Part shown: positions 6,465-9,303 of the stretch, one piece after another | How positions within the stretch are numbered: the first letter of the stretch is position 1 | Layout of the letters: the number at the start of each line of letters is the position of its first letter | NCBI GenBank assembly: GCA_002309275.1 | Contig: DBXL01000147.1 | Span: forward strand, 16,108 to 25,410 | Reading direction: 5' to 3' | Length of the DNA: 9,303 nt | Origin: Ruminococcaceae bacterium UBA1213 | Lineage (GTDB): Bacteria; Bacillota; Clostridia; Oscillospirales; Acutalibacteraceae | Notes under the pieces: generated by a model | The model's input: the letters and a program-made list of their open reading frames with translations, nothing else | Database searches by the model: none | Told to the model about the DNA's origin: nothing | Position numbers and translations under genes: made by a program

Positions 6465-7425
6465 TGAGGAATTTGAAAAGCAGTTTCAAAAAGAGGATAC
6501 TTTCAAGATAACTGTGATAATCAATGTGCATGAATGCGGGGAGAGGCTGAAAGACTGCATAAAATCGGTGAAAAATCAGACTTTCGGAAATATTGAAGTA
6601 TTCCTGTGCAATAATGGAGATGAAGAGATAGCTGAAAATATTGCGGAAGATGACAGATTTACAGTCATAAAAAAAGACGGTGAAACAGACTGCCGAAATA
6701 TTGCAATTAAAAAAGCTGACGGAAAGTTTTTGTCTTTCATTGACGGCAACGACAGATTAAGAAAAGATTTTCTTGAAAACCTGTATGACGGCGTGAATGA
6801 CACGGATTCTGATATAGCGGTATGCGGATACTGCTATTTTTACCCGAATAAAAGGCGTAAAAGAGGCAAATTAAAGCCTACTATATTTCAGCCGAGTGAC
6901 AACAAGACTTTTGCAAGGGGGCAGGCACTGTATCTTCTTTTGCCCGACAGACCGATAAGATATTTTTTATGGAACAAGCTGTTTAAAAAAGAACTTTTCA
7001 CGGAAAATAATATTATCATTCCCGACACTTACTATGAAGATGTGATTACCTGCACAAGACTGTTTTATTACTCAAAGCAGGTCATTACCCTTGAAGACGG
7101 CAGTTATTTTTATACACAGCCCGATAAAATCTACCATAAAAAATTTGTGACAGTAAAGCATATCAATGACTATATCAAAACGGTTGCTTTAATAAGAATG
7201 TTTCTTGAAGAAAAAAATTGCTATGATATATTCAAAAAGCCGTTCATGTCCTATGTCAAACAGGTGAAAAGGGCGATACCGTTTTTAATCATGCGTGTGT
7301 CAAAGCAATGTGAAAACGGCGGTTTGGCAAATATCAGGACTGCCAGAAATAAAATCAAGTTTTACATATCATGCAGTAAAGAAGAAATTCTTTCAGAGAA
7401 TATCAATGAAGACGTTATAAAATAG
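6439..7425 (+). CDS. GT2-like (GT-A fold) glycosyltransferase with degenerate catalytic motifs
   Basis: The 328-residue product aligns well with GT2 transferases: TVIINVHE (25-32) in place of S-V-I-I-P-V-Y-N, SVKNQTFGNIEV (43-54), and the C-terminal WNK (178-180) and YED (199-201) motifs shared with the next gene. The nucleotide-sugar Asp pair normally in 'DDGS' is NNGD (58-61). The usual 'NGGLSDARN' is shortened to GETDCRN (81-87), and the DSDD motif is D102-G-N-D105. The first and last Asp of that motif remain, so metal binding may survive, but sugar-nucleotide use is doubtful. It may be a weakly active enzyme or a partner subunit of its paralog. Start: GGAGG at 6428-6432, 6 nt before ATG, overlapping the end of the membrane protein gene by 26 bp, which suggests translational coupling. 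The N-terminal 20 residues are very charged (Lys/Glu/Gln) and precede the domain. Confidence 0.87.
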   Translation: MKQKAKQTDEEFEKQFQKEDTFKITVIINVHECGERLKDCIKSVKNQTFGNIEVFLCNNGDEEIAENIAEDDRFTVIKKDGETDCRNIAIKKADGKFLSFIDGNDRLRKDFLENLYDGVNDTDSDIAVCGYCYFYPNKRRKRGKLKPTIFQPSDNKTFARGQALYLLLPDRPIRYFLWNKLFKKELFTENNIIIPDTYYEDVITCTRLFYYSKQVITLEDGSYFYTQPDKIYHKKFVTVKHINDYIKTVALIRMFLEEKNCYDIFKKPFMSYVKQVKRAIPFLIMRVSKQCENGGLANIRTARNKIKFYISCSKEEILSENINEDVIK

Positions 7426-7439
7426 AATTTTTTATAAGC

Positions 7440-7446
7440 GGGGTGA
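7440..7446 (+). promoter_or_regulatory. Ribosome binding site for a TTG start
   Basis: GGGGTGA lies 5 nt before TTG 7452. No ATG or GTG occurs in frame before the conserved first strand of the glycosyltransferase (K-I-S-V-I-V-P), and the first internal Met is inside that motif. TTG 7452 is therefore the start. Confidence 0.8.
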
Positions 7447-7451
7447 CGTAA

Positions 7452-8414
7452 TTGAAAGAAAACCCGAAAATATCGGTGATAGTGCCGATGTACAAAGTTG
7501 AAAAATTTATACCAAGATGTATGGAGTCGATAAAGAATCAGACTTTCAAAGATTTTGAAGTGCTGATGATAGATGACGGCTCACCTGATAAAAGTGCGGA
7601 ATTGGCGGAGAAGTTTGCAAAGGAAGATGAACGCTTTATTCTGTTCCATAAAACAAACGGAGGCTTGTCAGATGCGAGAAACTACGGTCTTGAACGTGCA
7701 AAGGGCAAATATGTTGTTTTCATAGACAGTGACGACTGCGTGCATAAAGACTATTTGCGGGTACTTTATGATGAATGTGAAAATAACGGTGCAGATATAT
7801 CCTACTGCAATTTTTATCATTCCTTTTTCATGTCAAAGCTGATTCTGCCGTCATTCAGCCATATCAGGACAGGCGTTTTTGAAAAGGAAAAAGCTCTTAA
7901 TATGCTTATCGGCGACAGGTATCTTCACAGCTTTGCATGGAACAAGATGTATAAAAAATCGCTTTTCGCCGATAATCATATCACCTATCCGAAAATATAT
8001 TTTGAAGACGTGGCAACAAGTGCCCGTGTATTTCTCCATGCAAACAGGGTTGCCGTGACAAAAAAAAGCCTCTATTACTATGAGAAGCGTGGGGGTTCGA
8101 TTATGGCGACAATGGATATGCGAAAAGTCAATCATCTTATGCTGTCCATACTCTTTATCAAGAATTATGTGTGCTATAAAAACTACTACGAAATATGCAG
8201 ACACTCCATAAACAGAATTTCTAAAAAAATGTATATCATCAACTGGTACTCCATTACAGCCGAACACGTCAAAGCATGGAATTTCAAGGGCATGAAAGAG
8301 AATTTCGGTATCAACAGAAAGTTGTATGAATATCTCATATCGCCCGACTATACCCCGACAAAAAATGATCCTGTTTTACCTGTCGAACTCAAACAACCCC
8401 ATAACAATTCATAA
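7452..8414 (+). CDS. GT2 family glycosyltransferase (EpsJ/WcaA-like)
   Basis: The 320-residue product has an intact GT-A domain: ISVIVPMYKVEKFI (7-20), DDGS (41-44), NGGLSDARN (69-77) and the DxD metal site D92-S-D-D95. WNKMYKK (163-169) and FEDV (184-187) follow in the second half. Enzymes of this family move a sugar from an NDP-sugar to a lipid- or glycan-linked acceptor at the inner face of the membrane, typically for exopolysaccharide or wall polymers. The exact sugar cannot be read from sequence. It begins at a TTG 26 bp after the preceding glycosyltransferase, with which it shares clear similarity (SxKNQTF, WNK, EDV), so the pair arose by tandem duplication. The last codons and the stop lie inside a 7-bp tandem repeat (ATTCATA), so the extreme C-terminus (HNNS) may be of recent, non-conserved origin. 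Terminators follow directly. Confidence 0.93.
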   Translation: MKENPKISVIVPMYKVEKFIPRCMESIKNQTFKDFEVLMIDDGSPDKSAELAEKFAKEDERFILFHKTNGGLSDARNYGLERAKGKYVVFIDSDDCVHKDYLRVLYDECENNGADISYCNFYHSFFMSKLILPSFSHIRTGVFEKEKALNMLIGDRYLHSFAWNKMYKKSLFADNHITYPKIYFEDVATSARVFLHANRVAVTKKSLYYYEKRGGSIMATMDMRKVNHLMLSILFIKNYVCYKNYYEICRHSINRISKKMYIINWYSITAEHVKAWNFKGMKENFGINRKLYEYLISPDYTPTKNDPVLPVELKQPHNNS

Positions 8415-8434
8415 TTCATAATTCATAATGCATA
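8407..8434 (+). repeat. 7-bp tandem repeat covering the stop codon
   Basis: Three units of ATTCATA (8407, 8414, 8421) and one ATGCATA (8428). The TAA stop of the glycosyltransferase (8412-8414) is formed by the repeat itself. Confidence 0.85.
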
Positions 8435-8439
8435 ATTAA

Positions 8440-8483
8440 AAAACCCGAACTGATTTTCTCGTCAGTTCGGGTTTTCTTTTTTT
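8440..8483 (+). terminator. Intrinsic terminator 1 of the glycosyltransferase operon
   Basis: The GC-rich part of the stem, CCCGAACTGA with TCAGTTCGGG (8444-8453 with 8462-8471), has an 8-nt loop. It is extended by A-T pairs to 8440/8475 and followed by a run of seven Ts (8477-8483). Confidence 0.93.
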
Positions 8484-8495
8484 GCAATAAAAATC

Positions 8496-8532
8496 ACTCC
8501 AAAACATCATTCGTTTTGGAGTTTCTTTTTTT
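8496..8532 (+). terminator. Intrinsic terminator 2, in tandem
   Basis: A perfect 10-bp stem ACTCCAAAAC/GTTTTGGAGT (8496-8505 with 8513-8522) encloses a 7-nt loop and is followed by a T-rich tail (TTCTTTTTTT). It starts 13 bp after the first terminator's T-run. The tail runs into the degenerate end of the CRISPR-like array. Confidence 0.88.
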
Positions 8533-8925
8533 ATGCCAAATAGTAAAAGTAAAGAAATAACATACTACAAGTTTATTAGCTTTCCGATTTGTGTATCAAT
8601 TCCCAATGGGAAAGGTAAAATCAATTAGCAATTAGCAATGTGCAATGAGCAATTATTTATAACGGCTAATTTTTTGCACGTTGCAGGCTGATTGTTCAAA
8701 TGAACTTATGAAAGAAAACGTAACAGCGGTCAGCTTTCATTGCTAATTGCTAACTGCTAATTGCTAATTGTAATGTTCCCAATGGGAAAGGTAAAGGAAG
8801 AAGATAATACAAGTGTGACTTATAGACAAAATGTATCAATTCCCGATGGGAAAGGTAAAGATGGCTATGAAGATGGTTTTGTGCAAAGTAAAATAGGGTA
8901 TCAATTCCCAATGGGAAAGGTAAAG
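8527..8925 (-). CRISPR. Short CRISPR-like array without cas genes, interrupted by an inverted-repeat element
   Basis: A repeat of about 28 nt occurs at 8593-8620, 8769-8796 (its 5' seven bases on the plus strand altered), 8833-8860 and 8898-8925. A degenerate copy at 8527-8554 matches at 19 of 28 positions. Start-to-start spacings are 66, 176, 64 and 65. Unique spacers are 8555-8592 (38 nt), 8797-8832 (36) and 8861-8897 (37). The core TTCCCAATGGGAA is a 5-bp palindrome with a 3-nt loop; the copy at 8833 has G in the loop. On the minus strand each good copy starts CTTTACC and ends ATTGATAC, close to the ATTGAAAC-type handle of type I-B and III repeats. The degenerate copy at the low-coordinate end and the AT-rich flank at the high end both fit minus-strand transcription. 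The wide interval (8621-8770) is fully occupied by the element described separately. No cas gene lies in the window, so the array would depend on Cas proteins encoded elsewhere or be a relic. The alternative is a non-CRISPR dispersed palindromic repeat. Confidence 0.68.
8621..8770. mobile_element. MITE-like 150-bp element with terminal inverted repeats
   Basis: The left end (from 8622) begins CAATTAGCAATTAGCA and the right end (to 8770) finishes with its exact reverse complement TGCTAATTGCTAATTG. The similarity continues imperfectly inward for about 15 more bases each side. The ends are themselves built of repeated AATTAGC/GCTAATT heptamers. The interior (about 8656-8737) has no reading frame of note. 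It lies exactly between two CRISPR-like repeats, replacing the expected spacer and the ATTGATAC handle of the copy at 8769-8796. I could not identify a clear target-site duplication. Confidence 0.55.
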
Positions 8926-8949
8926 AACAACATACTTTGCTGTGATTTT

Positions 8950-8979
8950 ATTATATAACGTGGAATATATGCTTGTTAA
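8950..8979 (-). promoter_or_regulatory. Possible leader promoter of the CRISPR-like array
   Basis: On the minus strand, TTAACA (8974-8979), an 18-bp spacer and a perfect TATAAT (8950-8955) would start transcription near 8943, about 18 nt before the first repeat at 8925. The surrounding 8926-8999 is AT-rich, as expected of a leader. Confidence 0.45.
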
Positions 8980-9000
8980 GATGTTTGTTGAAAAAAATAA

Positions 9001-9060
9001 CTCCACTCTCAATTTTCCATTTTCCACTTTCAATTTTCCACTTGCCACGCTCCACTCTCA
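9001..9060. repeat. Pyrimidine-rich repeat with 21-bp period
   Basis: CTCTCAATTTTCCA at 9006 recurs as CTTTCAATTTTCCA at 9027, 21 bp later. CTCCACTCTCA occurs at both ends (9001-9011 and 9050-9060). The plus strand is nearly all pyrimidine plus A. Poly-A tracts flank it on both sides (8991-8997, 9060-9065). It looks like a degenerate intergenic tandem repeat. Confidence 0.65.
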
Positions 9061-9069
9061 AAAAATGGA

Positions 9070-9098
9070 TTGATTTTTTCGTGGAATTGATTTATAAT
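9070..9098 (+). promoter_or_regulatory. Sigma-A promoter of prfC
   Basis: TTGATT (9070-9075), a 17-bp spacer and a perfect TATAAT (9093-9098). The start is expected near 9105, giving a 5' UTR of about 59 nt that contains the copy of the MITE-like end at 9117-9148. Confidence 0.75.
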
Positions 9099-9116
9099 GG
9101 TTGACTGTAAGAATAA

Positions 9117-9148
9117 TTGCACATTGCACATTGCTAATTGCTAATTGA
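9117..9148. repeat. Solo copy of the MITE-like terminal sequence in the prfC leader
   Basis: ATTGCACATTGCTAATTG and the bases after it up to 9148 match the reverse complement of the left end of the element at 8621-8646 without mismatch over about 26 bp. An extra GCACATT unit precedes it. It lies between the prfC promoter and its ribosome binding site. Confidence 0.7.
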
Positions 9149-9151
9149 ATT

Positions 9152-9156
9152 GGAGG
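9152..9156 (+). promoter_or_regulatory. Ribosome binding site for the TTG start of prfC
   Basis: GGAGG is 7 nt before TTG 9164. The in-frame GTG at 9161 is only 4 nt away and so less likely. No in-frame ATG precedes the conserved region. Confidence 0.8.
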
Positions 9157-9163
9157 AATTGTG

Positions 9164-9303
9164 TTGCCTACGAACAGAGATTTGATTGAAAAGAGAAGAA
9201 CATTTGCGATTATATCGCACCCCGACGCAGGTAAAACCACTTTGACGGAAAAATTGTTGCTTTATACGGGAACGATTCAGACAGCAGGCTCTGTAAAGGG
9301 CAA
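9164..9303 (+). CDS. prfC: Peptide chain release factor 3, N-terminal fragment (runs off the right edge)
   Basis: The visible 46 residues begin (M/L)PTNRDLIEKRRTFAIISHP and continue with the GTPase P-loop HPDAGKTT (about 19-26) and EKLLLYTGTIQTAGSVKG. This is the highly conserved start of RF3, a translation GTPase that releases RF1/RF2 from the ribosome after termination. The 'RRTFAIISHPDAGKTTLTEKLLL' type context separates RF3 from EF-G and LepA, which have AHIDAGKTT or AHIDHGKST. The gene has its own sigma-A promoter, a GGAGG site and a TTG start. The start is set by spacing, with GTG 9161 as the alternative. It is a core gene, so the repeat-rich region sits just before a housekeeping gene. 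Confidence 0.93.
   Translation, partial: MPTNRDLIEKRRTFAIISHPDAGKTTLTEKLLLYTGTIQTAGSVKG

Noticed and set aside
7851..8267. 138-residue minus-strand frame inside the second glycosyltransferase
   Set aside because: It is antisense to conserved transferase motifs with no independent gene signals.
8761..8958. 65-residue reading frame with repeated FPMGKVK-like peptides
   Set aside because: The repeated peptide is simply the translation of the CRISPR-like repeat in different frames. There is no ribosome binding site, and the frame starts inside the MITE-like end.
8533..9163. tRNA, riboswitch or T-box in the repeat-rich gap
   Set aside because: I found no cloverleaf, T-box or recognisable riboswitch core. 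The structure seen is explained by terminators, the CRISPR-like repeats, the inverted-repeat element and simple repeats.
9058..9240. 60-residue minus-strand frame at the right edge
   Set aside because: It runs antisense through the prfC promoter, repeat and P-loop coding region, so it is a shadow of prfC.

Overview
The window looks like a chromosomal segment of a low-to-moderate GC Firmicute of the Clostridia. The Oscillospiraceae/Ruminococcus group is my best guess. This rests on roughly 40% GC by eye, strong GGAGG-type ribosome binding sites, TTG starts, a PrsA-type lipoprotein with a Ser/Thr-rich linker, and a Q/P/Y/N-repeat membrane protein. The genus is inference; no rRNA or complete marker gene is present.

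Layout. Positions 1-1041 are the 3' part of a membrane protein gene whose N-terminal region is a 15-residue Q-P-Y-N repeat followed by an acidic Pro/Glu stretch. A bidirectional terminator separates it from a convergent gene (1088-1867, minus) for a metallo-beta-lactamase-fold protein that has lost most of its metal ligands. Next come a parvulin-type foldase lipoprotein (2045-3673, plus) and a sirtuin (3778-4494, plus). A second bidirectional terminator separates the sirtuin from a small three-helix membrane protein (4540-5163, minus). A divergent promoter region with two good sigma-A promoters leads to a three-gene operon (5385-8414, plus): an LPG-synthase-type membrane protein, then two tandem GT-A glycosyltransferases of which the first has degenerate catalytic motifs. 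The operon probably builds a cell-surface glycolipid or glycopolymer. It ends in two tandem intrinsic terminators.

The 630 bp from 8533 to 9163 carry no gene but are dense in repeats. Four copies of a roughly 28-nt repeat, plus one degenerate copy, are spaced 64-66 bp apart except for one interval widened by a 150-bp inverted-repeat element. On the minus strand the repeat ends in ATTGATAC, resembling the 5' handle of many CRISPR repeats. The degenerate copy lies at the distal end, and an AT-rich leader with a promoter-like sequence lies at the other end. I read this as a short orphan CRISPR array interrupted by a MITE-like element. No cas gene is visible. A pyrimidine-rich 21-nt-period repeat and another copy of the MITE-like end sequence follow. 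The latter lies between the promoter and ribosome binding site of prfC (release factor 3), which starts at a TTG and runs off the right edge.
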